Shown piece by piece: positions 19,986 through 31,865 of a DNA stretch of 64,000 nucleotides (positions are counted from its first letter, which is position 1; each line of letters starts with the position of its first letter). The notes under the pieces were generated by a model. That model saw only the letters and a program-made list of their open reading frames with translations. It did not search any database and was not told where the DNA came from. Source of the DNA: Chloroflexota bacterium (GTDB lineage Bacteria; Chloroflexota; Limnocylindria; P2-11E); contig DAIDAP010000007.1 of NCBI GenBank assembly GCA_027310565.1, positions 1 to 64,000 on the forward strand. The letters run 5' to 3'. Both the position numbers and the translations under genes were made by a program.

Positions 19986-22796
19986 CTACTTCGTGCCGGC
20001 GCGCTCCCGCTGGGCCATCGCGCGTCCGAGCTCCGCGCGCGAGTGGATGCCGAGCTTCTCGTAGACGCGTGCGAGGTTCGCCTCCACCGTCTTGGGGCTG
20101 AGGAAGGCACGCTCCGCGATCACGCGGTTCGTGAGGCCGGTCGCGGCGAAAGACGCGACCTGCTCCTGCGTCGACGTGAGCTCGTCCGGGCGCCGCCGCT
20201 GGAGGCCGACCCGATCGAGCTCGCCTCGCGCGCGCTCAGCCCAGACGCTCGCCCCGAGCCGCTCGAGGATGCCGAGGCTCCCAGCGAGCGCGTCGCGCGC
20301 GAGGCGCTTCTCTTTCCGGCGACGATGGAGCTGCCCCTTCACCATGAGCGTGCGCGCAAGCTCGAACGGCACCGGAAGCCGCTCGTGGTGAGGGAGCGCC
20401 GCGTCGATCGCCGCGAGCGCGCCGTCGAGGTCGCCCTCTGCGGAGCGCACGAGGGCCCGCGAGCGCGCCGCGGCCGCGAGCGCCCACGGCCGTCCCGTCC
20501 GCGCGGCCTGTTCGGCGAAGCGCTCGAGCGGCTCGGCGGCGCGCCCGGCGTCTCCCGCGGCGACGAGGGCCTCGACGTGGTCGGCCTGGTGGCGGAAGAG
20601 GCTGGGTTCGCCGAGGCCGCACCGCCGGTAGCGCTCGTCCACGCGGTCGAAGTCGTCGCGCGCCGCGGCGACGTCGCCGGCGGTGAGCGCGACGAAGCCG
20701 CGCGCCGCGAGGCTCGTCGCCAGCTCCCACGGCCAGCCAGCGTCCGCCGCGACCTCGAGCGCCTCTGCCGCGCTCGCGCGGGCCGCCGCGAGTCCCCCGC
20801 GCAGGGCCTCGAGCTCGGCGCGGAGCGTCAGGACGCGGTGCGCGACGACACGCTCCTCGGTGCGCGCGACGACGCTCTGTGCCTCGCGCAGGAGCTGGTC
20901 TGCGATCGTCCAGCGACCGGCGCGGAGCTCGATGGTCGCCAGGCGCGCCAGCGTACGCGAGAGCTGTGCGTCGTCACCGTGCTCGATCGAGGTCTGCCGC
21001 TCGCGCTCGAGCAGTGCGCGCGCGGGGTCGAGCTCGTCGGCGTAGAGCCGCAGGATGCCGAGCAGGCGGTCCGAGGGCCGGACGTCCGAGTACAGGTGCC
21101 TGGCGAAGACGACCCGATCCGCGGTCGGCGCGCCGGGTGGCCGCTCGAGGGACTCGAGGCCCGCAGCCTCGTCGAAGACGTCCTGGCGCAGGCCGCGGCC
21201 GGCCTTGAACTCCGCTTCGGCGAACGCGAGCAGCGCGTACGCGCGCAGACGCGGGCTCGTCGTGCCCTTCCGCGTCAGCGCCATCGCCTCGCGCGCGTGC
21301 GCCGTCTTCCGCTCGGCGTCGTGGTCGCAGATCCGCGAGGCCGCGGCGTGGATCTCGGCCCGCAGCGCCGTGTCGTCGCCCGCCGCCGCCAGCGCTCGCT
21401 CGCAGAGCACCGTCGCGGCCTCGCTGCCGTCGGCCCACTCGCTGAGGAAGCCGAGGAGGAGCAGCGCGCGGGCGCGGATCGCCGCGGGCGTCGCGTCAGC
21501 GAGCTCGAGCAGCACGCGCTTCGCGCGTCGCGGATCGCCCGCGCCGGCCAGGCTGCGGCCGAGCTCGAGCCGACGCTCGAGGAGCGCGTCGCTCCCGGGC
21601 GGCGTGCGCTCGCACGCGAGCTCGACGAGCTCGATCGCCGCATCCGGCGCGCCGCGCTCGCGCGCGGCCTGCGCCGCGGCCACGAGCGCCGCGGCCACGG
21701 CCTCCTCGGGACCGTCGGCCGCGAGCGCCAGGTGTCTCGCGCGCTCCTCTGAACCCGCGACGCGGCCGGCCAGCTCGCGGTGCAGCGCGCGAAGCCGCTC
21801 GGCCGGTGCGGACCCGTAGACCGCGCTCGCGAGCAGCGGGTGCGTGAACGTCACGCGTCCCCGCTCGTCGACGCGGACGACGCCCGCGTCCCGGGCTCGC
21901 GCGATCGCCCGTCGGTCGAGCATCTCGACCGTCGGCTGCGACAGCGCCGACGCCACGAGCAGCGCGCGCCGCGCGGACGCGGGGAGCCGGCGCAGCCGGC
22001 GGGACACGAGCTCGACGAGATCGCCGGTGAGCGTTGGCGCGGCCGGCGCGACCGCGGGATCGCCGCTCTCGATGATGACCCGCGCGAGCTCGAGGGCGAA
22101 GAACGGGTTGCCGCCCGACGCGCGCTCGATCCGCACGAGCGTTGGACGCGCGAAGCTGTGACCGAGCTCGGCGCGCAGGATCTCGTGGAGAGCGGCGAGA
22201 GCGAGCGGACCGAGTGAGAGCCGCTGGACGCGGTCGCGTGGGAGCGCGTGCCCTTGCTGGAAGCGGTCCGGCGCGTCCGCATCGACACGTGCCGCGGCGA
22301 GCAGCCCGATACGCTCGGGCTCGAGCCTGCGCATCGCGAACTCGAGCACGCGCCAGGTCGGCACGTCGAGCCACTGCACGTCGTCCACCGCGAGGAGGAC
22401 CGGACCCGAGAGCGACAGCGTCCGGATGACCGCGAGGAAGCCTGTCGCGATGGACCGCTGGTCCGTGGACGGGGCGTCGGCGTCGGCGCGGAGGAGCGCG
22501 ACGTCGAGCGCGCGACGCTGCGGCGCGGGAAGCCGCGCGAAGACCTCGCCGTCGACGCCGTCGAGCACGTCGAGGAGGCCGGCGTACGACAGGCGCGCCT
22601 CGGAGAGCGCCGGCCGGCTCGCGAGGACGCGCATCCCGCGCGCGCGGGCGCGCTCGACCGTCTCCTGCCAGAGCGTCGTCTTGCCGATGCCGGCGGTGCC
22701 CTCGATGACCAGCGTCGCCGAGCGGTCGCGGACCGTCTCGAGGAAGACCTCGGCAGCGGCGAGCTCCTGGTCGCGCCCGACGACCGCCTTGTTCAT
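19986..22796 (-). CDS. Large ATP-binding LuxR-family transcriptional regulator (LAL type, AAA + TPR + HTH_LuxR)
   Basis: Walker A IEGTAGIGKTTLWQ; C-terminal ATGLTNRVIAERAFLSPKTVEANLARVYEKLGI HTH. Confidence 0.9.
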   Translation of the reverse strand: MNKAVVGRDQELAAAEVFLETVRDRSATLVIEGTAGIGKTTLWQETVERARARGMRVLASRPALSEARLSYAGLLDVLDGVDGEVFARLPAPQRRALDVALLRADADAPSTDQRSIATGFLAVIRTLSLSGPVLLAVDDVQWLDVPTWRVLEFAMRRLEPERIGLLAAARVDADAPDRFQQGHALPRDRVQRLSLGPLALAALHEILRAELGHSFARPTLVRIERASGGNPFFALELARVIIESGDPAVAPAAPTLTGDLVELVSRRLRRLPASARRALLVASALSQPTVEMLDRRAIARARDAGVVRVDERGRVTFTHPLLASAVYGSAPAERLRALHRELAGRVAGSEERARHLALAADGPEEAVAAALVAAAQAARERGAPDAAIELVELACERTPPGSDALLERRLELGRSLAGAGDPRRAKRVLLELADATPAAIRARALLLLGFLSEWADGSEAATVLCERALAAAGDDTALRAEIHAAASRICDHDAERKTAHAREAMALTRKGTTSPRLRAYALLAFAEAEFKAGRGLRQDVFDEAAGLESLERPPGAPTADRVVFARHLYSDVRPSDRLLGILRLYADELDPARALLERERQTSIEHGDDAQLSRTLARLATIELRAGRWTIADQLLREAQSVVARTEERVVAHRVLTLRAELEALRGGLAAARASAAEALEVAADAGWPWELATSLAARGFVALTAGDVAAARDDFDRVDERYRRCGLGEPSLFRHQADHVEALVAAGDAGRAAEPLERFAEQAARTGRPWALAAAARSRALVRSAEGDLDGALAAIDAALPHHERLPVPFELARTLMVKGQLHRRRKEKRLARDALAGSLGILERLGASVWAERARGELDRVGLQRRRPDELTSTQEQVASFAATGLTNRVIAERAFLSPKTVEANLARVYEKLGIHSRAELGRAMAQRERAGTK

Positions 22797-22847
22797 CGCC
22801 CCTTCCCTCTGAGGGCGCCGATGCTATCGGCTATGGATCCGCCGGTG

Positions 22848-22917
22848 CTAGTGTCGCGCGCCGGAAACACCTTGACGATGCGCGGCAGTACTGTCGCGTT
22901 CCGGCGCGCGACGCTAA
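22848..22917. mobile_element. Short (70 bp) copy 1 of the CTAGTGTCG palindromic element family
   Basis: Terminal IR CTAGTGTCGCGCGCCGGAA / TTCCGGCGCGCGACGCTAA; first 39 nt match copy 2 at 36/39. Confidence 0.8.
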
Positions 22918-24194
22918 CCGAGCCGCATCGCGATGGGGACCCGCGCGGCGCGCGTCGGCGGCGGCGCCGCCGGCGTGCGCAGCGTCTGCACGACGTTCGC
23001 GGCGAACGCGGCGAGCCCGAGGTACGACAGCACCCCGGAGAGCGCGACGAGGGGCGCGAGGTCGAGCGCGAGCGCCTGCGGGACCACGCGCAGGGCGACC
23101 CCCGCGTTCGCCAGGATGACCGCCGCCAGCTGCAGCCGCTCGCTCCGGAGGCGCCGATCGAGGTGCGACGGGATCACGCGCGCGGCGACGGCGTAGATCA
23201 TGAGCGTCACGAGCCCGAGGGCGAACGCGTGCCGCGCGGCCGAGACCTCGAGGTACGTCGGCGCTCCCGCGCCGAGCGCGGAGCGGCCGTCCAGCCAGGC
23301 CAGCACGGCCGCGCCGACGATCCCCCACAGGAACGCGCTGCGCACGGTGAGCCGGGCCAGCCTGGCGTGACCGGCGAGCGGCTGCCGCGCGATCGAGCCG
23401 CCGTACAGGCCGACCGCCCACACGACCGTCAGGATGCCGGCGAGCAGGAGCGCGCCGCCGATCGCGGCGCCGGCCACGGTCGCGACGACGCCCGCGCCCC
23501 ATAGGGCCGCGCCCGCGAGCAGGCGCCGCGGCGCGGCCGGGGGCGCGGCCATGAAGGGCGGCGCGATGCGCGCCCACACGCCGAGGATCATCGTCCCGAG
23601 GCTCCCGAGGAGCATGACCCACACCGCGCGGTCGTCCGCCGCCGGATCGACGAGCAGCGGGGCGCCGCGCCACGGCAGCTCCGCCGCGACCAGGAGCGCG
23701 CCGACCGGCGCGGCGAGCACGCCCGCGGCCATGACGATCTCGTCCGGACGGTGCGGATTCGCGCCGCCGGCCAGCGCGCGCACCGCGCCGACCGCGAACG
23801 CCCCGGTGCCGGCGACGAGGAGGAGGCCCGAGAGGGCCAGCGCGGCGTCGCGGCCGGGGAGCGCCACGATCGGCTGGGCCACCGCGCGGAGCACGATCGC
23901 GGCGACGGTCGCGCCGAGCGCGACGGCGGCGAGCGGGCGCGGCGCCGGCGTCGCGCCGCGGAAGCGCGGCAGCACCTCGAGCCCGACCCCCATGAGGAAG
24001 AGCGTCGCGAACCCGAAGAGCTGCACCGTGCCGTGGACCTGCACCAGGACCGCCCACGGGACGCCGAACGTCGTGAGGCCCAGCGTCCGCGAGAGCAGGA
24101 GCCAGAGGCCCAGCCCGAACCCGGCCGTCAGCGCGATGACGAGCGCCGCGACGACGAAGAGCGCGAGCGACCGGCGCCGGACGGCGTCTCGCAC
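22914..24194 (-). CDS. NnrS-like multi-TM protein
   Basis: About 12 hydrophobic segments; HGTVQLFGFATLFLMGVGLEVLPRF, RHAFALGLVTLMIYAVAARVIPSH; GTG start 24194. Confidence 0.75.
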   Translation of the reverse strand: MRDAVRRRSLALFVVAALVIALTAGFGLGLWLLLSRTLGLTTFGVPWAVLVQVHGTVQLFGFATLFLMGVGLEVLPRFRGATPAPRPLAAVALGATVAAIVLRAVAQPIVALPGRDAALALSGLLLVAGTGAFAVGAVRALAGGANPHRPDEIVMAAGVLAAPVGALLVAAELPWRGAPLLVDPAADDRAVWVMLLGSLGTMILGVWARIAPPFMAAPPAAPRRLLAGAALWGAGVVATVAGAAIGGALLLAGILTVVWAVGLYGGSIARQPLAGHARLARLTVRSAFLWGIVGAAVLAWLDGRSALGAGAPTYLEVSAARHAFALGLVTLMIYAVAARVIPSHLDRRLRSERLQLAAVILANAGVALRVVPQALALDLAPLVALSGVLSYLGLAAFAANVVQTLRTPAAPPPTRAARVPIAMRLG

Positions 24195-24198
24195 GCGG

Positions 24199-25152
24199 CT
24201 ACTCCCCGGTGCCGCCGCGGACCAGCTCCTCCACCGCGGCGTAGGGGTCGATCTCGCGGCCGGCGACGCGTGCGACGGCGGCATCGACGCGCTCCTCGCC
24301 GAGCAGGGCGCGGAGCCGGCGCACCAGCGCGTCGCGCAGCAGCTCCTCCACCTCGCCGCGCGCGGCCGCGCGCCGCCGCCGATCGCGCTCGCCGCTCTGC
24401 GCGGCCCACGCGAAATGCCGCGCGATCGCCTCGACGAGCTCCGCGACGCCCTCGCCGGCCGTCGCCACCGTGCGCACGATCGGCGGCTTCCACGCGGTGC
24501 GCGGCTTGCCGAGCGTGAGCGTCCCGGCGAGGTCGCGCGCGGTCTCGTCCGCGCCGGGGCGGTCCGCCTTGTTCAGCACGAGCACGTCGGCGATCTCGAG
24601 GATGCCGGCCTTGATCGCCTGGATGTCGTCGCCGAGACCGGGCACCGTGACCAGGCAGACGGTGTCGGCGACGCGCACCACGTCGACCTCCTCCTGCCCG
24701 ACCCCGATCGTCTCCACCAGCACGACGCCGTACCCGAGCGCGTCGAGCACGTTGACGACGCGCGCCGTCGTCCGCGCGAGGCCGCCGCCGTGCCCGCGGC
24801 TCGCCATGCTGCGGATGAAGACGCCCTCGTCGAGGAAGCGCTCCCGCATGCGGATGCGGTCCCCGAGGAGCGCGCCGCCGCTGAACGGGCTCGACGGGTC
24901 GACCGCGACGACCGCCACGCGCTCGCCGCGCTCGCGGTACGCGCCGGCGAGCCGATCCACGAGCGTGCTCTTGCCGCCGCCGGGCGGGCCGGTCACGCCG
25001 ACGATCCGCGCGCGCCCCGTCTGCGGATACACGGAGCGCAGGACCTCCGCCGCGCCGGGCTCGTCGTTCTCCACGACGGAGAGGAGGCGCGCCGTCGCGC
25101 GCTTGTCGCCGGCGCGGGCGCGTTCGAGGAGGTCCGGAGCGACCCCGGTCAA
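24199..25152 (-). CDS. meaB: Methylmalonyl-CoA mutase-associated GTPase MeaB (ArgK family)
   Basis: GVTGPPGGGKSTLVDRL, SRGHGGGLARTT, VETIGVGQEEVDV, LNKADR; TTG start overlapping the upstream TGA. Confidence 0.93.
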   Translation of the reverse strand: MTGVAPDLLERARAGDKRATARLLSVVENDEPGAAEVLRSVYPQTGRARIVGVTGPPGGGKSTLVDRLAGAYRERGERVAVVAVDPSSPFSGGALLGDRIRMRERFLDEGVFIRSMASRGHGGGLARTTARVVNVLDALGYGVVLVETIGVGQEEVDVVRVADTVCLVTVPGLGDDIQAIKAGILEIADVLVLNKADRPGADETARDLAGTLTLGKPRTAWKPPIVRTVATAGEGVAELVEAIARHFAWAAQSGERDRRRRAAARGEVEELLRDALVRRLRALLGEERVDAAVARVAGREIDPYAAVEELVRGGTGE

Positions 25153-26285
25153 GAGGCCCGCTGGAGGAGATCCTTCGCGATGACGATGCGCTGCACCTCG
25201 CTCGTCCCCTCGCCGATCTCCATGAGCCGCGCGTCGCGCAGGTGCCGCTCCACGGGGTAGTCGCGCAGGTACCCGTACCCGCCGAGGACCTGCAGACAGT
25301 CGTTCGCCGCCCGGCTCGCGGCCTCGCTCGCGTAGAGCTTGGCCTTCGACGCGTCCGCGGTGAACGGACGGCCCGCGTCGGCGAGCGCCGCCGCGCGGTG
25401 GACGAGGAGCCGCGCCGCGTCCAGCTGCGTGCCGGCGCGCGCGAGCCTCCAGCGGATCATCTCGAAGTCGGCGATCGGCCGGCCGAACTGCGTGCGCGTC
25501 TTCGCGTATGCGAGCGCGGTCTCGAGCGAGCCCCGCCCGAGCCCCACGGCGAGCGCGCCGATCCCGATGCGTCCCCGGTCGAGCACCTTCTTCACGTCGG
25601 CGAACGCCTCGCCCTCCGCGCCGATGCGGTCGGCGAAGCCGACACGGCAGTCGCTCAGCACGAGCTGCGCGGTGTCGGAGGCGTGCAGGCCCATCTTGCG
25701 CTCGCGCTTCCCCGGCGCGATGCCGGGGGTGCCGCGGGCGACGCCGAACGCGGTGAGCCGGCGCTCGACGCCGCCGGCGCAGACGACGTAGAACCCGGCG
25801 AGCGACGCGTTGGTGATGAACTGCTTCGTGCCGCTCACGACGTAGCCCTCGCCGGTGTTCACCGCGCGGCTGCGCACCCCGAGCGCGTCCGACCCCGAGC
25901 CGGGCTCGGTGAGCGCCCAGGCCCCCAGGTACTCGCCGCGCGCGAGCGGCGGCAGCCAGCGGCGCTTCTGCTCCTCGCTCGCGCCGACGAGGAGGTGGCC
26001 GATGCAGAGGGAGTTGTGGGCCGCGACGGTGAGGGCGATCGACCCGTCGGCGGCGCCCAGCTCCTCGAGCACGAGCGCGATGGTGAGCGTGTCGAGGCCG
26101 GCGCCGCCGTACTCGTGCGGCACCGCGAGGCCGAGCAGGCCGAGGCGGGCCAGCTCGGGCAGGAGCTCGAGCGGGAACGTCCCCGCCTCGCTCCACGCGT
26201 CGGCGTTCGGCGCGATCCGCGTGCGCGCGAAGTCGCGCACCGTGTCGCGCACGAGCAGCTGATCCTCGCGGTGGCCGAAGTTCAC
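25149..26285 (-). CDS. Acyl-CoA dehydrogenase
   Basis: [48 protein letters not shown]. Confidence 0.93.
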   Translation of the reverse strand: MNFGHREDQLLVRDTVRDFARTRIAPNADAWSEAGTFPLELLPELARLGLLGLAVPHEYGGAGLDTLTIALVLEELGAADGSIALTVAAHNSLCIGHLLVGASEEQKRRWLPPLARGEYLGAWALTEPGSGSDALGVRSRAVNTGEGYVVSGTKQFITNASLAGFYVVCAGGVERRLTAFGVARGTPGIAPGKRERKMGLHASDTAQLVLSDCRVGFADRIGAEGEAFADVKKVLDRGRIGIGALAVGLGRGSLETALAYAKTRTQFGRPIADFEMIRWRLARAGTQLDAARLLVHRAAALADAGRPFTADASKAKLYASEAASRAANDCLQVLGGYGYLRDYPVERHLRDARLMEIGEGTSEVQRIVIAKDLLQRAS

Positions 26286-26680
26286 GCGGCCTGCCGCGGA
26301 TAGATCCGGCGCACGCTCTCGTCCAGCGTCGGCAGGAGCTCGTCGACGAGCGTCTGGTCCGCCTCGAGGATCGGCCGGTCGACCTCGAAGCCCTGCCGCC
26401 GCGCGGCCGTCAGCACCTCGCGCTCCTGCGGCGAGAGCTGCGCGAACGCGATGATGCGCGCGCGGGTGAGCCGTCTGCGCTCGTCCAGGTCGTCGATCCG
26501 TGACAGCTCGCGGTACTGCGGGGTGAGCGCACCCACGCGCGCCCGCTCGTTGGGCACGGCCGCCGTGAGCCGCAGCCGCGTCTTCCAGAATTCGACCGCG
26601 GTGCTCTCATCGCTCCCCCTGAGCTTCGCGAGGCCCTCGTCCACGTGTCGCGTGTCCCGCTCGCCACCGAAGAGTCCCAT
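26282..26680 (-). CDS. Hypothetical protein (132 aa) inside the mutase operon
   Basis: ORF from ATG 26680; 4-bp overlap with the ACAD gene; no recognised motif. Confidence 0.7.
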   Translation of the reverse strand: MGLFGGERDTRHVDEGLAKLRGSDESTAVEFWKTRLRLTAAVPNERARVGALTPQYRELSRIDDLDERRRLTRARIIAFAQLSPQEREVLTAARRQGFEVDRPILEADQTLVDELLPTLDESVRRIYPRQAA

Positions 26681-26793
26681 GGCGCGTCTCCTTTCGTGCG
26701 AGCTCCGGTCGTCCTCCGTGAGCTCGCGCTCCCGCGCCTTCCCCGCCTCCTCGTACGCCGGCACACGGTCCGTCCACCCTCGTGGTGCGTCAC

Positions 26794-27207
26794 CTATGCC
26801 ACCGCCCCGCGACGCTTCCCGACCGCCTCGTCGAGATACCGCACGATCTCGTCCAGCGAGGCCCCCGGCGGGAAGACCCGATCGACCCCGACCTGCTTGA
26901 GGCCCGGGACGTCCGCCTCCGGGATGATCCCACCGCCGAAGAGGAGCACGTCGTCCAGGCCCTTCTCGCGCATCAGCTCCGCGATGCGCGGGAAGATGAA
27001 GTTGTGCGCGCCCGAGAGGAGCGACACGCCGATCGCGTCGACGTCCTCCTGCAGCGCGGTCTCGACCACCTGCTCCGGCGTCTGGTGCACGCCCGTGTAG
27101 ATCACCTCCATGCCGGCGTCACGCAGCGCGCGTGCCACGACCTTCGCGCCGCGGTCGTGGCCGTCGAGGCCCGCCTTCGCCACGACGACGCGGATGGGAC
27201 GCTTCAC
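26794..27207 (-). CDS. Cobalamin-binding small subunit of acyl-CoA mutase (icmB/mcmA2-like)
   Basis: B12 motif [30 protein letters not shown] (DxHxxG), [19 protein letters not shown] at 27207 preferred over 27240. Confidence 0.93.
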   Translation of the reverse strand: MKRPIRVVVAKAGLDGHDRGAKVVARALRDAGMEVIYTGVHQTPEQVVETALQEDVDAIGVSLLSGAHNFIFPRIAELMREKGLDDVLLFGGGIIPEADVPGLKQVGVDRVFPPGASLDEIVRYLDEAVGKRRGAVA

Positions 27208-27211
27208 GGGC

Positions 27212-28947
<1,736 letters not shown>

Positions 28948-28951
<4 letters not shown>

Positions 28952-30099
28952 GCCGCGGACAGGAGCGAGCGCGCGATCACCAGGCGCTGCACCTCGCTCG
29001 TCCCCTCGTAGATGGTCGTCGCGCGCGCGTCGCGCGCGTAGCGCTCGATCTCGTACTCGCGCATGAACCCGTAGCCCCCGAAGACCTGCACCGCGTCGTA
29101 CGTGGCGCGCTGCGCGGCCTCGCTCGCGAAGAGCTTGGCCATCGCGGCCTCGCGCGTGAAGGGCAGCCCGGCGTCGCGCAGCGCGGCCGCGCGCAGCGCG
29201 AGCAGGCGTGCCGCGTCGACCTCCGCACGAGCGCGCGCCAGCGGGAAGCGGACCCCCTCGAACTCGACGACCGGCGTGCCGAACTGCCGGCGCTCGCGCC
29301 CGTAGGCGAGCGCGCGCGCGACGGCCGCGCGCGCGATCCCGACGGACTGCGCGGCGATCCCGACGCGACCGCCGTCGAGCCCGGCCATGGCGATGGCGAA
29401 CCCCTTCCCGACCGCGCCGAGCACGGCGTCGTCCCCGACGCGCACGTCCTCGAAGCCGACCGCGCTCGTGTCGGACGCGAGGAGCCCGGTCTTCGACTCG
29501 GCCGGACCGACGACGACGCCTGAGGCGTCCATCGGCACGATGAACGCGGTGATGCCGGCGTGGGGCCGTCCCGGCTCCGGCTCGCCGACGCGCGCCAGCG
29601 CGATCACCAGCGGCGCGTAGCGCGCGCTCGTGATGAACTGCTTCTGCCCGCGGATGCGCCACCCCTCGCCCTCGCGGCGGGCGCTCGACCGGAGCGCCGC
29701 GGCGTCGCTGCCGCTCGTCGGCTCGGTGAGCGCGAACGCGCCGAGCCCGCGGCCGTCCATGAGCGCGGGCAGCCATCGCGCGCGCTGCTCCGCCGTGCCG
29801 TACCGCACGATCGAGCCCGCGACGATGCCGCTGTTCACCGAGACGCCGACCGCCAGGGAGGGCCACGCGGCGGCGAGCTCCTCGAGGACCAGCGCGAACG
29901 CGACGGTGGACGCGCCGAGCCCGCCGTCCCGCTCGGGCACGGTCATGCCGAGGACGCCGAGGTCGCCCAGCTCGCGCACCACGTCGAGCGCGAGGCTGCC
30001 CGCGCGCTCGGCGTCGCCGACGCGCGGCCCGAGGCCGCGCGCCCACCCGCGCACGGCGAGGGCGAGCTCGCGGTCCGTCCCGCCCGGGTCGAGCCTCAC
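28948..30099 (-). CDS. Acyl-CoA dehydrogenase
   Basis: [58 protein letters not shown] start 30099. Confidence 0.93.
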
Positions 30100-30968
30100 G
30101 TGCCGCGCACCCGCTTCAGGGCGTCGGTGAACGCCGGCACGAACTCGAACAGATCGCCGACCACGCCGTAGTCCGCGATCTTGAAGATGTCCGCGTCGGG
30201 GTCCTTGTTCACCGCGACGATCACCTTCGAGCTGGTCATGCCCGCGAGGTGCTGGATCGCACCGGAGATGCCGAGCGCGACGTACAGGTCGGGCGTGACC
30301 GTCTTGCCCGTCTGACCGACCTGCTCCTCGTTCGGCCGCCAGCCCGCGTCGGTCACCGCGCGCGACGCGCCGGTGGCGGCGCCGAGCGCGTCCGCGAGGT
30401 CCTCGACGATCTTCCAGTTCTCCGGCCCCTTGAGCCCTCGCCCGGCCGACACGACGACGCGCGCCTCCGCGAGCGAGACGCGCTTCCCGCCGCTCGCCGT
30501 CGGCTCGAAGCGGACGAACCGCAGACGGCCGTCGTCCGCGGCCGGGTCGATCTCGGCGATCGCCGGCGCCGCGGCGCCGGCCGGCAGCGTCCACGCCCCC
30601 GGACGCACCGAGGCGACCGCCGGGAGCGGCAGCCGCGCCGTCGCGCGGACCTTCCCCGCGTACATCGGGCGGTCGACCGTCAGGCCGTCACCCACCCGCA
30701 CGTCCGTGCAGTCCGCGGCGTACGCGCGGCCGAGCTTCGCGGCCACGCGCGCCGCGAGATCGCGGCCGTTCAGCGTCGCGCCGACGAGCACGAGGTCCGC
30801 GTCGGCGGCGCGGTCGGCCACGGCCGCGCCGTGCGTCAGCGGCGAGTAGCGCTCGCCCTTCACCGCGACGACCTCGACCTCGCCGAAGCTCGCCGCCCTC
30901 GCCGCCATCTCGAGCGTGACGCGGCGGACCTCCCCGTCCTTGCGCTCAGCGACGACGAGCACCTTCAT
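30096..30968 (-). CDS. etfA: Electron transfer flavoprotein alpha subunit
   Basis: [73 protein letters not shown]. Confidence 0.94.
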   Translation of the reverse strand: MKVLVVAERKDGEVRRVTLEMAARAASFGEVEVVAVKGERYSPLTHGAAVADRAADADLVLVGATLNGRDLAARVAAKLGRAYAADCTDVRVGDGLTVDRPMYAGKVRATARLPLPAVASVRPGAWTLPAGAAAPAIAEIDPAADDGRLRFVRFEPTASGGKRVSLAEARVVVSAGRGLKGPENWKIVEDLADALGAATGASRAVTDAGWRPNEEQVGQTGKTVTPDLYVALGISGAIQHLAGMTSSKVIVAVNKDPDADIFKIADYGVVGDLFEFVPAFTDALKRVRGT

Positions 30969-31738
30969 ACGACCTTCGCCTCCTCGCGGAGCGCCTTCGC
31001 GACCTGCTCCGCCACGCCCTTCGCGTCGCCGTCGAGCTTCCAGACCTTCCCCTGACCGCGCTGCGGCGGCAGGTCCATGAGGGCGACCTCCGGCCTCGGC
31101 GCGCCGGGCGTGACCCCGCACGACGCGAGGTCCTTCTCCGGGATCTCCTTCCGCTTCGCCTTCATGATCCCGGGGAGGCTCGGGTAGCGCGGCTCCTTCT
31201 CGCTCTTGTGCACCAGCGCGACGACGGGCGGCGCCGCGCTCCAGACCTCGTGCCCGCCCTCGACCTCGCGCCACAGCTCGAGGCCGCTCGCGCCCGGGAC
31301 CAGCTTCGTGAGCATCCCGACGTGCGGCCAGCCGAGCGCCTCGGCCAGCGCCGGGCCGACGAGCCCCTGATCGTCGTCCGAGGCCTGCTTCCCGCACAGG
31401 ACGACGTCCGGTTTCGCCTCGTTCACGACCGCGGCGAGCGCCTTCGCGACGTCGAGCGCGGAGAGGTCCGCCTCGCTCGTGACGAGCGTCGCGTCGTCGC
31501 ACCCCATCGCGAGCGCCTGGCGCAGCGCGTCGCGCGAGCGCGCCGGGCCGACCGTGACGACGCTCACCACCGTGGAGGCGTCGGCGTCCTTGCGCTCGAG
31601 CGCCAGCTCGATGGCGTACTCGTCGTACGGCGAGATCGACCAGGTGATGCCCTCGGCCGCGATCGACCTGCGGTCCCCGCCGACCTTCACGCGCACGGTG
31701 GAGTCCGGGACCTGCTTGAGACACACGAGAAACTTCAT
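30965..31738 (-). CDS. etfB: Electron transfer flavoprotein beta subunit
   Basis: MKFLVCLKQVPD, CGKQASDDDQGLVGPALAEALGWP. Confidence 0.94.
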   Translation of the reverse strand: MKFLVCLKQVPDSTVRVKVGGDRRSIAAEGITWSISPYDEYAIELALERKDADASTVVSVVTVGPARSRDALRQALAMGCDDATLVTSEADLSALDVAKALAAVVNEAKPDVVLCGKQASDDDQGLVGPALAEALGWPHVGMLTKLVPGASGLELWREVEGGHEVWSAAPPVVALVHKSEKEPRYPSLPGIMKAKRKEIPEKDLASCGVTPGAPRPEVALMDLPPQRGQGKVWKLDGDAKGVAEQVAKALREEAKVV

Positions 31739-31739
31739 G

Positions 31740-31862
31740 TCACACGATCTCCTCGTCGTTTCCGTAGCTCCAGGCGATCCACGCCGCGCCCGCGACGATC
31801 GCGAGCGCGACGAGCGTGCCGACCACGATCCACGCGATGGTGCCGCCATCGGTCAGGTCCAT
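31740..31862 (-). CDS. 40-aa single-TM microprotein MDLTDGGTIAWIVVGTLVALAIVAGAAWIAWSYGNDEEIV
   Basis: Translated by hand; exactly fills the gap between the ETF:quinone oxidoreductase (stop at 31866) and etfB (start at 31738); absent from the supplied ORF track because of its length. Confidence 0.7.
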   Translation of the reverse strand: MDLTDGGTIAWIVVGTLVALAIVAGAAWIAWSYGNDEEIV

Positions 31863-31865
31863 GCG

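Noticed and set aside
20043-21752. Plus-strand ORFs antisense to the LuxR-family regulator
   Set aside because: Low-complexity translations with no domain signal, opposite to a gene with clear Walker A and HTH motifs.
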